Notes under the pieces: model-generated
Seen by the model: the letters and a program-made list of their open reading frames with translations, nothing else
Databases searched by the model: none
What the model was told of the DNA's origin: nothing
Shown: positions 24,127 through 36,569 of the stretch, piece after piece
How positions within the stretch are numbered: the stretch's first letter is position 1
Layout of the letters: each line of letters starts with the position of its first letter
Program-made: the position numbers and the translations under genes
Assembly: GCA_022376925.1 (NCBI GenBank)
Contig: JAIOJX010000032.1
Coordinates: 117,901,979-117,965,978 of the forward strand
Direction: 5' to 3'
Source: Tragulus kanchil
Lineage: Eukaryota; Chordata; Mammalia; Artiodactyla; Tragulidae
Length of the DNA: 64,000 nt

Positions 24127-24478
24127 GGGGCTTCCCTGGTAGCTCAGTGCTAAAGAGTTTGCCTGCCAATGCAGGAGGCATGGGTTCAATCCCTGATCTG
24201 GGACGATCCCACATGCTGCCAAGCAACTAAGCCCGTGAGCCACAATTACGGAGCCTGTGTTCTAGAGCCTCAGAGCCGCAACTACTGAGCCCAGGTGCCA
24301 CAACCATTGAAGCCCATGTGCCCTAGAGCCTGAGTTCCACAACAAGAGGAGTCACTGCAACAAGAAGCCTGCTCACCTCAACTAGAGAGTAGTCCCCACT
24401 CCCTGCAACGAGAGAAGTCTGTGGCAGCAGTTAAAACCCAGAATAGCCATAAATAAATAAATAAATAAATGATTTTTT
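24127..24478 (+). repeat. CHR-2-type SINE with TAAA tail
   Basis: Complete element: tRNA-like head, repeated 'caactactgagcc'-like body segments and an (AAAT)n tail at 24449-24470. Its head is cut and noisy in the left unit of duplication 4 (23013-23086). Confidence 0.85.
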
Positions 24479-24644
24479 TTAAACAAAAAAGGCTGACTAA
24501 TGGATGGGTGGCTTGCTTCTTCTGTGGGACTTCATGCAAATTACCTCCCCATGGCCTCATTTTATTCATCTGTTAAGGGAGTAATTAACATCTATCTCAT
24601 AGTATAGTTAGGAGGATTAAATGTCATGAAAAAGCTGGCATAAA

Positions 24645-24935
24645 TAGGACTGCATTTGTAGGACATATCCAGAATAGGCAAATCCATGGAGACAGAGAAG
24701 ATTGGAGGCTCCTGGAGGCTGGGGAGAGGAAAATGAGGAGTGATCGCTTAATGAGTAGGGGAAATCCTCTTGATGTGAAGAAAATGCCTCAGAACTACAT
24801 TGAGTGATGGTTGCATAACATTCTGAATTTACTAAATGTCACTGAATTGTATGCTGAAATGGACTAATACAGTGATTTTTTTGTTATGTAAACTGAGTCA
24901 TGTTATGTGAATACCTCAGTTAAAACAACAACAAT
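24645..24935 (+). repeat. Old L1 3' end
   Basis: Sequence like the 3' end of old L1 elements: 'catatccagaataggcaaat' near 24664, then 'aatgccactgaattgta'-like text near 24835 and a tail running into AACAACAA. No coding capacity. Confidence 0.7.
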
Positions 24936-25290
24936 AGGGCTTCCCTGGTAGCTCAGCGGTAAAGAGCTCACCTACCAAAGCAGCAGAGACAGTTCGGTCC
25001 CTGAGCTGGGAAGATCCCACATGCTGTGGAGCAACTAAGCCAGTGAGCCACAACTATAGAGCCTGTGCGCTAGAGCCTCAGAGCCACAACTATGGAGCCC
25101 ATGTGCCGTAACTACTGAAGCCCGTGTGCCCTAGAGCCTGAGTTCCACAACAAGAGAAGTCACTGCATCAAGAAGCCTGCTTACCTCAACCAGAGAGTAG
25201 CTCCCACTCCCTGCAACTAAAGAAGAGCCTGCAGCAGCACTAAAAACCCAGAAGAGCCAAAAGTAAATAAACAAATAAAATTAAAAATTA
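24936..25290 (+). repeat. CHR-2-type SINE with A-rich tail
   Basis: Head at 24937-25015, body with repeated 'agagcc' and 'cacaac' motifs, and a TAAA-rich tail to about 25290. It follows the L1 3' end directly. Confidence 0.85.
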
Positions 25291-26219
25291 AAGAAAAACC
25301 AAAAACACCACCACTAACAACAAAACCACTTGGCACAGTGTCCAGAACATGGTAGGTGTTCAATGAATATCTTTTGAATCCTCTGAGATTTCCTTGGTTC
25401 TAAATTGACCAAAACTCTAAACCTTCCTTGGATCTTCACTGCCTCATCCAGGATATTCACTTTCCTCGCATTCATTTATTTCAGGAGTACTTATCCTTGT
25501 TTTAGATGTTAGGGATTTGAAGGGCAGTTTATAGGCCCTAGAGTGTATAGTCTCATAGGGGACTCCGCCAAGTAAAGTGAAAATCAGGGGGGTGGTGAGG
25601 GCCACGGGGGAGAAGGACAGGGTCTTCTGGGGGCACAGAGTGGGGTGGAGGGATCCACACTAGGGTACATCTAGATCAAGAGGCCCTAAACTGAGACCTA
25701 CCTGATGGGGAGGCCTGGGTGGAACAGTCAGCCAGGTGGGAGGTGGATATGTGGGGGGAGAGGATGGAGGTTGAAGGAAAGTAGGGGTTCCTGGAACAGG
25801 GCATGCAAAGATGCGCACATGGTGGGTTCTAGGAACAGGGAACAGTTTGGCATGAGGGCAACAGAGAGCATGAGGTGTGAGTGGGACAGTGAGGAAGGCA
25901 CCACTGAGTTCAGACTCCGTGCCGAGATCTTCATCGTCCTGCATGAACGAGCCATCCACTTTCCAGTCACATTTCTATCATGGCCCGCTTGCAAACCATG
26001 GCCGCAGCCCTTGCTCCGCTGTGCCCTGCCAACTGCCGCGCCAGCACGGCTTAGCTCTGGGAACCCCTCCTCCCTTAGCTATTTACTGAGCCCCTGCCCT
26101 GTGTCAGGTGCTGGGAACCCAGAGACTGTCAAACTTGTTTCCACCCTGGGAGAGTTCCCCGACTAGTCTAGTCCAGGAGGCAGCAGAGGCAGAAATAATT
26201 ACAAGATAATGAGAGCAGT
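25291..26219. other. Gene-free interval upstream of a CpG-rich stretch
   Basis: No exon is recognised. Sequence becomes G-rich from 25560 onward. A MIR/L2-like scrap may lie at 26060-26160. Overlapping ORFs on both strands here reflect base composition. Confidence 0.4.
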
Positions 26220-27050
26220 GCTGTGATAGGCGGTGCTCTGGGCATGGAGGAGGCGGAGCCTGTCGGGGTGGGGGCGGGGCCTGTCGGGGTGGAGGCCGGG
26301 CTTGCTCCGGTAGACGGAGAACTCAAGGACGGTAACGCCCTGAGAGTCGAAAAGGACAGGGAGGTACTTCCCCCCGGCCGGGGGAAGACGTGTAAGGCAA
26401 AAGGTGGAAGCTCAGACTGGCTTTGTGGGGTCACAGGATCCTTGAGATCCAGATTAGAGCCTTGTACCCTCTGCCCAGGTGAATACACATACACACGATC
26501 ATTCCCCAAAGGCCTCTAAACTCACACTCTGTTATTTCCACTTCCGCCTCCGCCCGCCCCACCCCAAACCGCTTACACCCATTTTTGCAGGCAGTGTCCA
26601 GTGTCCTTGGTCCCTCTGGCTTCGCCTGGAGAATGCCCACCCCCCTCCCTCTGGTTCCGGCTCACCGCCTTCACGGGCCTGCCCCTCTCCCTCGTCAACT
26701 CTGGACTTTGTACCAGTCACCGCGAGCTCGAGCAGCCGCCCGCTAAAGACTGCCCCCGCTCTGGATCCCAGCTGCACCAACCCACACCCGCGCAGCACTG
26801 GGGGTGGGGGTAGGACTTGCGCCCGAAGGTTCGCAGCAAAAGGTCGGGAAGATGTAGAATTAGGCCTCCCTATTGGCGGCGCTGCCCTCCACTCTCACCT
26901 GCGACTTCGGCCCCGCCTGCCCGCTGCGTCCCCAGGTGAGCCGTGCGGCGGCTCTGGCCCGCCCACCTGGCCGGGCCCTGCCGGCTGTAACCGGAAACTC
27001 CTCTGCGGACTGGGCACAGTTCCTACAGGTGGGGAGCAACGGGGAAGACA
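26220..27050 (+). promoter_or_regulatory. CpG-rich promoter-like region, possible C1orf210 first exon
   Basis: CpG dinucleotides are dense compared with the flanks. Two GC-box-like units in tandem (near 26252 and 26273, 21 bp apart, each with 'cctgtcggggtgg') look like Sp1-type sites. A splice-donor-like CAG/GTGAGC lies at 26933-26941. The region is about 3.4 kb upstream of the next candidate C1orf210 exon and on the same strand. Promoter activity and exon use are inferred only. Confidence 0.4.
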
Positions 27051-27275
27051 TTGGGGGGCTTGGGAGAGGGAAGCCACAGACCCTGAGGGCTCCTGGGAAC
27101 AGGATAGGAGCTACAAATTAGGGTGGGGGCGTGTTTGTTGGCGGAAGAAATGTGACCAGAAGGGATGGGATGAGAGCCTGGAGAGGGTGTGTGTGTGTCC
27201 TTGGGAAGAAATCCCGGGGCCAGGGAAGGAAGGAAAGGAATTGGCATAAAATCTTAGTACGTCAGGTTGAATTGA

Positions 27276-27416
27276 ACTCATTTCAGTTTTTTAAAAATTG
27301 TTTTTAATTGGAGGATCATTGCTTTACAGTGTTGTGTTGGTTTCTGCCATACTTCAGCGTCAATCAGCCACAGGTGTACATATGTTCCCTCCCTCTGGAA
27401 CCACTCATTTCAGTTT
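27276..27416 (-). repeat. Short L1 3'-end insertion with 14-bp target duplication
   Basis: A fragment of about 110 bp resembling the bovine L1 3' end in reverse. It is flanked by perfect 14-bp direct repeats ACTCATTTCAGTTT at 27276-27289 and 27403-27416. The copy at 28363-28503 belongs to duplication 5. Confidence 0.7.
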
Positions 27417-27819
27417 AGCAAAACCTTTTTCCTTTGAGCACCCACGCCTAGGGTGGGGCTCAGGTCGGCAGCTCGTGAAGTTTGCTGGTGACTGGATGAG
27501 TGGATGATTTACTTCTCCTTTCTGATCGCCCCCACCACCACCTACCTCCCCATATCCACTCATCTCACAGCATGCACTGACCAGCTGAGTGCCAGGCTCT
27601 CTGCCAGCACCAGGGTGCATGTTTCTCAGCCCCGTGCCTGCCCAGGGAGCTGCCCTTCTAGTAGCTGGCCAATGCTGCCTGGTGACTGGGCGGGCAGGGC
27701 AGGGTAATAAGGCGAGGTTTGCATCCTCACAGGTAGGTATGGTCTGGTTTGGTCTTCAGGGATGAGAGACTCAAAAAACTGAGCGGAACGGTGGCTGGGA
27801 AACAGAAGTGTAAGGCAGG

Positions 27820-27874
27820 CTGTGTGTGTGTGTGTGTGTGTGTGTGTGTCTGTCTGTCTGTCTGTCTGTCTGTG
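27820..27874 (+). repeat. (TG)n(TCTG)n microsatellite
   Basis: A run of TG followed by about six TCTG units. The copy at 28907-28961 has the same array length in both units, which is unusual for an old duplication of such a variable sequence. Confidence 0.95.
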
Positions 27875-29295
27875 TGAATCTGCACGCAGCCCTGGAGACC
27901 TGAGGAACTCTTGCAAGGTTTTTAAGCAGGAGGGTGATGGGGTCAGATTGGGTCCATAGGCCCGTCACCCTGATGTAGATGATAGGATGGGAGAGACCTC
28001 AGTTGGGAGGTTATTGCAAGAGTTGAGACAAGCTGAAGGTGGCTTGCATGGGGGCAGAGGAGGTGTTGGCATTCGGCCTAAAGGATGTAGTTGGAGTGGA
28101 CCTAGGTGAAAACCAATCCTCTGGGATAGGGGGACCCATTGGGGGCTTGGGAGAGGGAAGCCACAGACCCTGAGGGCTCCTGGGAACAGGATAGGAGCTA
28201 CAAATTAGGGTGGGGGCGTGTTTGTTGGCGGAAGAAATGTGACCAGAAGGGATGGGATGAGAGCCTGGAGAGGGTGTGTGTGTGTCCTTGGGAAGAAATC
28301 CCGGGGCCAGGGAAGGAAGGAAAGGAATTGGCATAAAATCTTAGTACGTCAGGTTGAATTGAACTCATTTCAGTTTTTTAAAAATTGTTTTTAATTGGAG
28401 GATCATTGCTTTACAGTGTTGTGTTGGTTTCTGCCATACTTCAGCGTCAATCAGCCACAGGTGTACATATGTTCCCTCCCTCTGGAACCACTCATTTCAG
28501 TTTAGCAAAACCTTTTTCCTTTGAGCACCCACGCCTAGGGTGGGGCTCAGGTCGGCAGCTCGTGAAGTTTGCTGGTGACTGGATGAGTGGATGATTTACT
28601 TCTCCTTTCTGATCGCCCCCACCACCACCTACCTCCCCATATCCACTCATCTCACAGCATGCACTGACCAGCTGAGTGCCAGGCTCTCTGCCAGCACCAG
28701 GGTGCATGTTTCTCAGCCCCGTGCCTGCCCAGGGAGCTGCCCTTCTAGTAGCTGGCCAATGCTGCCTGGTGACTGGGCGGGCAGGGCAGGGTAATAAGGC
28801 GAGGTTTGCATCCTCACAGGTAGGTATGGTCTGGTTTGGTCTTCAGGGATGAGAGACTCAAAAAACTGAGCGGAACGGTGGCTGGGAAACAGAAGTGTAA
28901 GGCAGGCTGTGTGTGTGTGTGTGTGTGTGTGTGTGTCTGTCTGTCTGTCTGTCTGTCTGTGTGAATCTGCACGCAGCCCTGGAGACCTGAGGAACTCTTG
29001 CAAGGTTTTTAAGCAGGAGGGTGATGGGGTCAGATTGGGTCCATAGGCCCGTCACCCTGATGTAGATGATAGGATGGGAGAGACCTCAGTTGGGAGGTTA
29101 TTGCAAGAGTTGAGGGACAAGCTGAAGGTGGCTTGCATGGGGGCAGAGGAGGGGTGTTGGCATTCTAGGGCTACTGAAAGGAAGAACACATGGGGCCTGG
29201 TGACAGTGTGGAGTTGAGGAGGGAAGGCGTCCTTAAGGTGTGAACATTAAACAATGTGGCTGAGTACTCTCCTAAACTGGGTGCTACTCTCCTAG

Positions 29296-29377
29296 GTTTC
29301 CTGGCTTTCTGACTTGGACACGCCTCCCAGGTTGTCCTCCGATTCAGACACCTCCAGCCCCACGGCCCCTCCTCCAG
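29296..29377 (+). other. Possible upstream exon of C1orf210
   Basis: The acceptor-like 'ctctcctag' ends at 29295 and the donor-like CAG/GTACTT starts at 29378. The 82-bp segment is open in the phase that joins 30259-30375. It could be a 5' UTR exon or a coding extension. Prediction by eye only. Confidence 0.25.
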
Positions 29378-29839
29378 GTACTTCTCTAACCCGGGAGCTC
29401 TTCCCCCAGAGGCTCCCCAGAAGCTGGAGCTGCCCTCCCAGGCTTTCCATTGGCCCAGACTCTCTTCCTCTTCTTGTCCTGGGCCTAGATGACCTTTCTC
29501 CAGATACTCCCTTCAATCAGATACTCCCCTCTAGACCCTTCTCAGCCCTAGAATTTCCTGATCCAGTTGATTTACATTTGGCTACTGCCAAACTGCCCTC
29601 TGCCCCCTGGGGCAGAGGCCAATGAACAAGGAATGTGCCTAAAAGGCTGAGGGTAGTGGGGTGGGGGATGGGAGGGGGGATGTAGGGTCCCTGGGCTGTC
29701 CTGGCTGTGTCTGGGGGCTCCTGTCCTGGGTGAGGATCGGCACCATCCTCCATCGTGGTCTCCACTTTGCCCTTAGCTCCAAGCAGTTGCTGTGGACCAT
29801 CCTGTGGAAGCTGAGGCTGCCTCTGTCCCGCCTTCCAGC

Positions 29840-29995
29840 CTTGGCGTACCAGGCGGGGGAGGGGTCTGGGCTCTGGGCCCTGGCATCTGAGACCTGGGTT
29901 CAAGTCCTGGGATCTTCCCTGTGTTAATTCTCCTTTCTGGACTGCAGAGTCCTTACCTGTAGAGTGGGGATAATGTTTATGCTCACATTACAGGG
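29840..29995 (+). repeat. MIR-like element
   Basis: The core 'gacctgggttcaagtcc' at 29891-29907 is followed by 'tacctgtagagtggggataat' near 29953, the standard MIR order. Confidence 0.6.
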
Positions 29996-30356
29996 TTCTG
30001 TAAGCACGTTGCCTGGTGGCCTAATCCTAAATTGTGCTCAGTGAATTCCATCCCTGAGTTGTTTCTGGCCACTTCCTGGTGTTCCCTTACAGTGTTTCCT
30101 TACAAACAGCCAATTTCCATGGCGCGGCTTGTTTTTCTCCTGTGGATAGCTGAGTATAGTCAGCTGTCTAGAGCCGTGCCCTCCCATGGCTGTGAGTGTG
30201 GCCTGAAATGTGTGCCCTGTGGCTGTCCCTGACACCTAGTTGTGTGTGTATGTTCCAGGACTCTCTGTCCCAGGGCCGCCTGGCATCTGGGAGGCTCCTG
30301 AGAGCCAGGGGTCTTCTGACAGAGGCCGAGGCTCACCAGTGTCTTCTGGCCCCTCC

Positions 30357-30845
<489 letters not shown>

Positions 30846-31046
30846 ACCTTCATCTTTGGACTGCCCACCCGCATCCTATACCTGACAGCTTGAGAGGCGA
30901 AGAAACTTCGCGGGAACCACAAGCCTCAGGACTCGGGGGGTTAGGGTTCAAGGGGTGGAGCATCCTCCCTTCCTTGACTCTAGTCACCAAAGTGACCATG
31001 ACCCTCTTTTGCTCCGTAACCTTCAGTGGCTCCCTGCTGTTCTCAG

Positions 31047-31052
31047 AATAAA
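31047..31052 (+). terminator. C1orf210: C1orf210 polyadenylation signal
   Basis: AATAAA about 200 bp after the stop codon, at the end of a unique 3' UTR-like stretch. Confidence 0.7.
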
Positions 31053-31189
31053 GCTTACCAAGGGCCTCACTCTGAAATCATGCCTGACAGTGATGAAAAT
31101 CCTCAGCCAGTAGACTCTGGTGGGCTGCCCACCTGACAGCTAACCAGATGGTAACATATTAGCAGGTGAAAATCAGTGTGCCAGATTTC

Positions 31190-31410
31190 TTACTGAGATT
31201 TTTTTCCTATTAATATCATGGTAATCTAAGTATATATATATATATATATATATAGTTTTTCACAGCTAGTAATACATCTATTTTCATTTTAAATAAAAAT
31301 AAATCTGGGATTATACATATCTATAAACAACAAAACTCTGTAAAAGTAAAAAATAAAAGAAAAATAATTATTAAAAAGAAAAAATATATAAAATAAACAA
31401 GCAAAAATTT
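31190..31410. repeat. A/T-rich block with (TA)n microsatellite
   Basis: (TA)n at about 31231-31254 in strongly A-rich sequence that continues to 31410. No coding potential. Confidence 0.8.
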
Positions 31411-32304
31411 TTTATTCTCCTGAACTGATACTTATACATAAAAAATGTCCTTTGTCACTCAAAGCTGTGACAGGGCTCAGACATCCTTCCCCTTCCTGGG
31501 ACACCTTAGAGTTACTGCCTCCCGTACATCTGTGAGTTTCTTGACCTGTTTCTTCCCACATTTGATTTTCATCTTGATTACAATTTGCACTTACCCTTGC
31601 TGGGCTAGACTGTGAATTCTCTGAGGCCACAGTCTGCACCTTGGTCTGTGTACTCAGGGAGTCACCCATGGCAGAAAGTAAATATTTATTGACTTTGTTG
31701 AATTACTGTGGACTGAGGGGTGAGTGGATGAGAGATGAGGGCATGGAGTCGACCATGGAAAACTATCAAGAACCTTGATGGGTAGGAGAAGGACAGAGTC
31801 ATGAAGACTAGTGGGGAGTTGGGGGCCGGGGAGGCAGTTTGAGATGGCGGAGGCTTGAGTTAAGCTTCTGTTGGTTGCAGGCAATCGAAAGGAGTTTGGG
31901 GTGGGGGGCGGTGAATTAAAGGGACTGCTGACTCAGGAAGCAGGCGTTCCCAGCTGTCTGAGGTCAGGCATGGGACCTCTAGTGCTCCGTCATTTATTGT
32001 TTATGGGCACTTAGGAGGCACCATGCCTGGGACTCCCAAACTCTTGGTTCTGGGTTTCAGGTACTCAGGTGATCAAGTCTGATGGGTCCAAGTTGGGTCA
32101 AGTATCTGGTCTGACCAGCTCTGACCAGTGGGGGCAGACTCCTGTAGTCACTTGTGATTTGGGGAGTTCACCTGTTTGTTTCAGGTTAGCCCAGCCAGAT
32201 AAACGGAATTGTTGGGAACCAGACAGCTGCCCGGAAGTGCCCACAGCATGCAGTGTTAGCCTTGGAGGAAAGAGCTGGCAGAGACAGACAGTGAGGGCTG
32301 ACTA
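31411..32304. other. Gene-free interval
   Basis: Between the C1orf210 3' end and duplication 6. L2/MIR-like scraps may be present (31560-31700, 31980-32060). No exon is recognised. Confidence 0.4.
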
Positions 32305-34530
32305 ATGTGTGGGGTGTTTGAGGAAAAGGCAGGTGGCCGAGGACAGCTGTGGTGTAGGGTTGAGGGTGCCCATGCCCGTGATGAAGCTGGAGAGGGGAAT
32401 GCTGTGTGGTGATGGATTGAAGGGGAGAGACCAAAAGGTGACTGAAGTGTGGCACAGGGAACAAAGATTCCAGAGATGTGATGGGGTGGGGGCAGGGGAT
32501 GCGGAGATGGTTGACAGAAGTTTTAGCTGCTGGACATGGGGAGGAGGGAGTCAACGGAGCCACTCTGGTTTCTGACTGGCTGGCTGGGCACTTGGGGAAG
32601 GACAGGTTTTTGAGAAGTGAGGATTCAGTGCCGGACATGAGATTTCCAGCGAGAGATGCCTGGGACAGCTGGATTCGCAGAGTGAAGTCCAGTCTATAGA
32701 TGTGGGCTTGGGAACCCTTGGCAATGGGGTCTCTGAGCTCCCCAGGAGTGAATCAGCTCACCAGGGCAGGGACTGCATAGAGGTGCACAAAGAAGGGGAA
32801 AATTTGAAATCCAAGGGTTTGTCTGGGGACAAGGAAGAAACAGGAGAGATGGAGAAGCAGCCAGGGAGAAAGGGAGCCCAACCCCAGCCATTGTTCCTCA
32901 GCCCCATCTGGGGCCACAGGACCAAAGGCAGGGAACACTGGAATTACTGGGAGGCCTTGTCCTCACCCGTCAGAGGCTGTCAACTACCTTCTCTCCTCGG
33001 GAGCCCCAATCCAAATCTGACGGCAGAGGACAGCCCAGCTTCTCAGCTGCCTTATCCTGCTGTTCTCAAAGCAAGGCCACATCCTTGTCGTTGTGTGGAG
33101 GGGTCACACAAGCCATGGCCATGAAGTTGAAGAAGGCTGGCAGAGAAGCAAACTGAGTTGAGAGCACAGATACCTGGTTTCAAATCCCAGCTCTGTCGTT
33201 TACATGCTGTGTGACCTTGGACAAATTGCCTCCTCAGTGCTCCAGTTTCTTCCAGTAAAATAAGGGTCATCATAGCACTCACCCTACGTGCTTTCAGAAG
33301 GCTTACCTGAGTGACGCGTGTACATCTGCAAGTATCAGTCATATCTGTATGGGCACCCCCAGGGCAATCACGTCCCACTACAGATGATTGACCTTAATCC
33401 TGAAGAAGCAGTTTACCATGTGTGGGGTGTTTGAGGAAAAGGCAGGTGGCCGAGGACAGCTGTGGTGTAGGGTTGAGGGTGCCCATGCCCGTGATGAAGC
33501 TGGAGAGGGGAATGCTGTGTGGTGATGGATTGAAGGGGAGAGACCAAAAGGTGACTGAAGTGTGGCACAGGGAACAAAGATTCCAGAGATGTGATGGGGT
33601 GGGGGCAGGGGATGCGGAGATGGTTGACAGAAGTTTTAGCTGCTGGACATGGGGAGGAGGGAGTCAACGGAGCCACTCTGGTTTCTGACTGGCTGGCTGG
33701 GCACTTGGGGAAGGACAGGTTTTTGAGAAGTGAGGATTCAGTGCCGGACATGAGATTTCCAGCGAGAGATGCCTGGGACAGCTGGATTCGCAGAGTGAAG
33801 TCCAGTCTATAGATGTGGGCTTGGGAACCCTTGGCAATGGGGTCTCTGAGCTCCCCAGGAGTGAATCAGCTCACCAGGGCAGGGACTGCATAGAGGTGCA
33901 CAAAGAAGGGAAACTTTGAAATCCAAGGGTTTGTCTGGGGACAAGGAAGAAACAGGAGAGATGGAGAAGCAGCCAGGGAGAAAGGGAGCCCAACCCCAGC
34001 CATTGTTCCTCAGCCCCATCTGGGGCCACAGGACCAAAGGCAGGGAACACTGGAATTACTGGGAGGCCTTGTCCTCACCCGTCAGAGGCTGTCAACTACC
34101 TTCTCTCCTCGGGAGCCCCAATCCAAATCTGACGGCAGAGGACAGCCCAGCTTCTCAGCTGCCTTATCCTGCTGTTCTCAAAGCAAGGCCACATCCTTGT
34201 CGTTGTGTGGAGGGGTCACACAAGCCATGGCCATGAAGTTGAAGAAGGCTGGCAGAGAAGCAAACTGAGTTGAGAGCACAGATACCTGGTTTCAAATCCC
34301 AGCTCTGTCGTTTACATGCTGTGTGACCTTGGACAAATTGCCTCCTCAGTGCTCCAGTTTCTTCCAGTAAAATAAGGGTCATCATAGCACTCACCCTACG
34401 TGCTTTCAGAAGGCTTACCTGAGTGACGCGTGTACATCTGCAAGTATCAGTCATATCTGTATGGGCACCCCCAGGGCAATCACGTCCCACTACAGATGAT
34501 TGACCTTAATCCTGAAGAAGCAGTTTACCA
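32305..34530. repeat. Tandem duplication 6 (unit 1112-1113 bp)
   Basis: Bases 32305-33417 recur at 33418-34530. The one clear difference is in an A/G run (about 32797 versus 33909), an indel plus a substitution. The junction is blunt. Each unit ends with a MIR-like element (33155-33310 and 34267-34420). Confidence 0.93.
33155..33310 (+). repeat. MIR-like element (second copy 34267-34420)
   Basis: The MIR core 'tttcaaatcccagctctgtc' at 33178 is followed by 'gtgtgaccttggacaaattgcc' downstream. Duplicated by the 6th tandem duplication. Confidence 0.75.
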
Positions 34531-35540
34531 TGTCTCCTTCCTCCTCATTTGCTCCAGGCTAGGATTTGAACGTCTCTCTTTCCCAGGTCTCAGGTCAGAA
34601 GATCCAGTCAGAGCAGCAAAGGACTAGAATTAGATGTTCTGATGCTCTCTTTTGGTAAATGTCACATTGCACTCGAAAATATGTGGGTTATTTTCAAATT
34701 TCTTTTGATATTGATTTTTTAACATAATTCCAAAGTGGTAAGAGAACAGACTCAGTATGATTTCAATACCTTTAGACCATGAAACGTTTACAACTTGTTT
34801 TACATTCCTGGATATGTTCTAGTGTCTCCTGGTTTATAGTCTATGGGAACTTGAATAGAATGTATGTCTGTTGTGTGAAAATTGTATAAATCTCAGTTGT
34901 GTTGAATTGGTCCATGGTGCTTTTCATGTCTACTATATCCTTCTACTTTTTTGTCTACTCAGTCTATTAATTTTTGAGAGTTTGATATTGAAATGCCAAC
35001 TAAAACTCTTCATTTATCTACTTAAAAATAATTATAATAGTGGAACTATGTGTAACTTTGTTCTGTATTTACCAAGTCTCCTGTAAATGTGTTATCATAC
35101 TTTCATAATTTAAAAAACAAAAAAGGGGCAAAAAAAAAAGCTTCTGATGCTGTAGAATATGATGACAATAATAACAACGATACCACTGATGTGTGAGCTC
35201 TTACAACAGCCTGCTGGGCAGACACCCCATTTTATAGACTGAGAAGTTGAGGCTCAAACAGGTTAACTACAACTTGCCTGCTTCACTCAGCAATAACACC
35301 ATTATCTCACCTCTAAGTCATGATCAAACAGACTCAGAGAAAGAATCTCTTGATAGTTGGATTTGCTCTCATCCTGCCTAGGTTGGCACCTCATGCCCCA
35401 AGAGGGCAAAGAAGTTCCAAGTTTGGAGAGCAGGGTGTAAGGGTACAAGTGGTGTCCCATCCCTGACTTGAGGGGACCAGAGCAGGCTGTGCTATGCCCA
35501 GGTGATAGATGATGGTAGATAGGTTACCATCAACAGTGTC
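34531..35540. repeat. Old repeat debris, no gene
   Basis: The A/T-rich stretch at 34650-35110 looks like old L1. A MIR-like core lies near 35190-35320 ('cattttatagactgagaagttgaggc' style). No coding exon is recognised. Confidence 0.45.
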
Positions 35541-35545
35541 GGATT

Positions 35546-36531
35546 CTTTTATTATTATTATTTATTTTATTTTTGGCTATTCTGGGTTTTCACTGCTGTT
35601 GCAGGTTCTTCTCTAGTTGCAGGGCGTGGGGGCTACTCTCTAGTTGAGGTGAGCAGGCTTCTTGTTGCGGTGACTTCTCTTGTGGAACTTGGGCTCTAGG
35701 GCGCATGGGCTCAATAGTTGTGGCTCACAGACTTAGTTGCTCCACAGCATGTGGGATCTTCGTGGATCAGGGATCGAACTGTTGTGAGGCACGCTCAGTG
35801 AAGCACCCAACTCTGCTCGTGGTGGATGAAAAAGAGGTTTATTAGGCTGGCTTTACACCGGTGGGTCCAAGGCCTTCATTTAGCCAAAGACCCCGAGCAA
35901 AACTTGTGGCTCACATTTATACCTAAAACCTACGTGCACAAACCCATCTCCCCAACTTCTAAGGTTGCCTGGGAGACATTAAGAAAAAAAGTATGATTTG
36001 GTAACAATCACAATAGTACAATTGAAAATCATCTAAGCATATCGCTTAGCCTGTCTATAACGTAAATTGATTAAAATCACAAATGGAAATTTATCTTGTG
36101 ATGGATATTTCATTTTCATGGCCAAGGGGAGGCTTGGGTACAAAGTCTTCCTGGTCAGGTTCTCACCAACCCCGGAGGCCTAGTTGACAGTTAATTTTTC
36201 ATCTCCATGGCTACCAGTCCAAACATTGTCCAGAGTTCACTGAAAGTGTAAGATGGAGTCCTCTTCCTCAAGATGGAGTCAGTTCAGTCAGGGCAGCCAG
36301 CTTCTTTCTTCCTTCACCAGTACGGGTTACATTCAGTAAAGACTAACAGGGAATAATCAATACTGACAGAGAGTAATTCAGTTTAACAAGTATATTACTC
36401 TTAGATAATGATCTTACAATCACTTACAGGTAAATCTACGTAAATTATTTCATATTATATGTCCTCTTTTACAGAACCCGTGTTTCCTGTATTGACAGGC
36501 GAACTCTACTACTGAGCTACCAAGGAAGCCC
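35546..36531 (-). repeat. CHR-2-type SINE split by an LTR
   Basis: The two halves of a minus-strand SINE are 35546-35779 (tail and body) and 36478-36531 (tRNA-like head). They join cleanly across the LTR between them. Imperfect target repeats flank the whole element ('gtgtcggattctt' at 35537 and 'gtatcggtttctt' at 36534). Confidence 0.85.
35780..36473 (-). mobile_element. Solo LTR of an endogenous retrovirus
   Basis: A 694-bp block bounded by TG and CA, read on the minus strand from TGTAAAAG to ACAACA. It is flanked by the 4-bp direct repeat GAAC (35776-35779 and 36474-36477). A minus-strand AATAAA lies near 35840, in the expected R/U5 position. It sits inside the SINE at 35546-36531. No internal retroviral sequence is left, so it is a recombined solo LTR, unrelated to the provirus at 14.9 kb. 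Confidence 0.82.
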
Positions 36532-36569
36532 TGGTATCGGTTTCTTAATCTCCAAAGGAGATTTCACAT

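Larger units (their letters stand above)
21972..24202. repeat. Tandem duplication 4 (offset 1114-1115 bp), creates an extra LTR
   Basis: The end of env, the 3' LTR and about 400 bp of host flank (21972-23086) recur at 23087-24202. Differences cluster at the end of the left unit, where the SINE head at 23013-23086 has several single-base losses compared with 24128-24202. The junction falls inside that SINE head. Confidence 0.92.
27048..29165. repeat. Tandem duplication 5 (offset 1087 bp)
   Basis: Bases 27048-28074 recur at 28137-29165. Near the end of the left unit there are losses of G (28025 and 28061 regions). A 62-bp filler with no match that I can see follows at 28075-28136. The unit holds an L1 3' fragment and a TG/TCTG microsatellite, both therefore present twice. 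Confidence 0.92.

Noticed and set aside
26479..27249. 256-codon open frame in the CpG-rich block
   Set aside because: All frames are open in this GC-rich stretch, no domain is recognisable and it overlaps other long frames on both strands. It is likely a composition effect.
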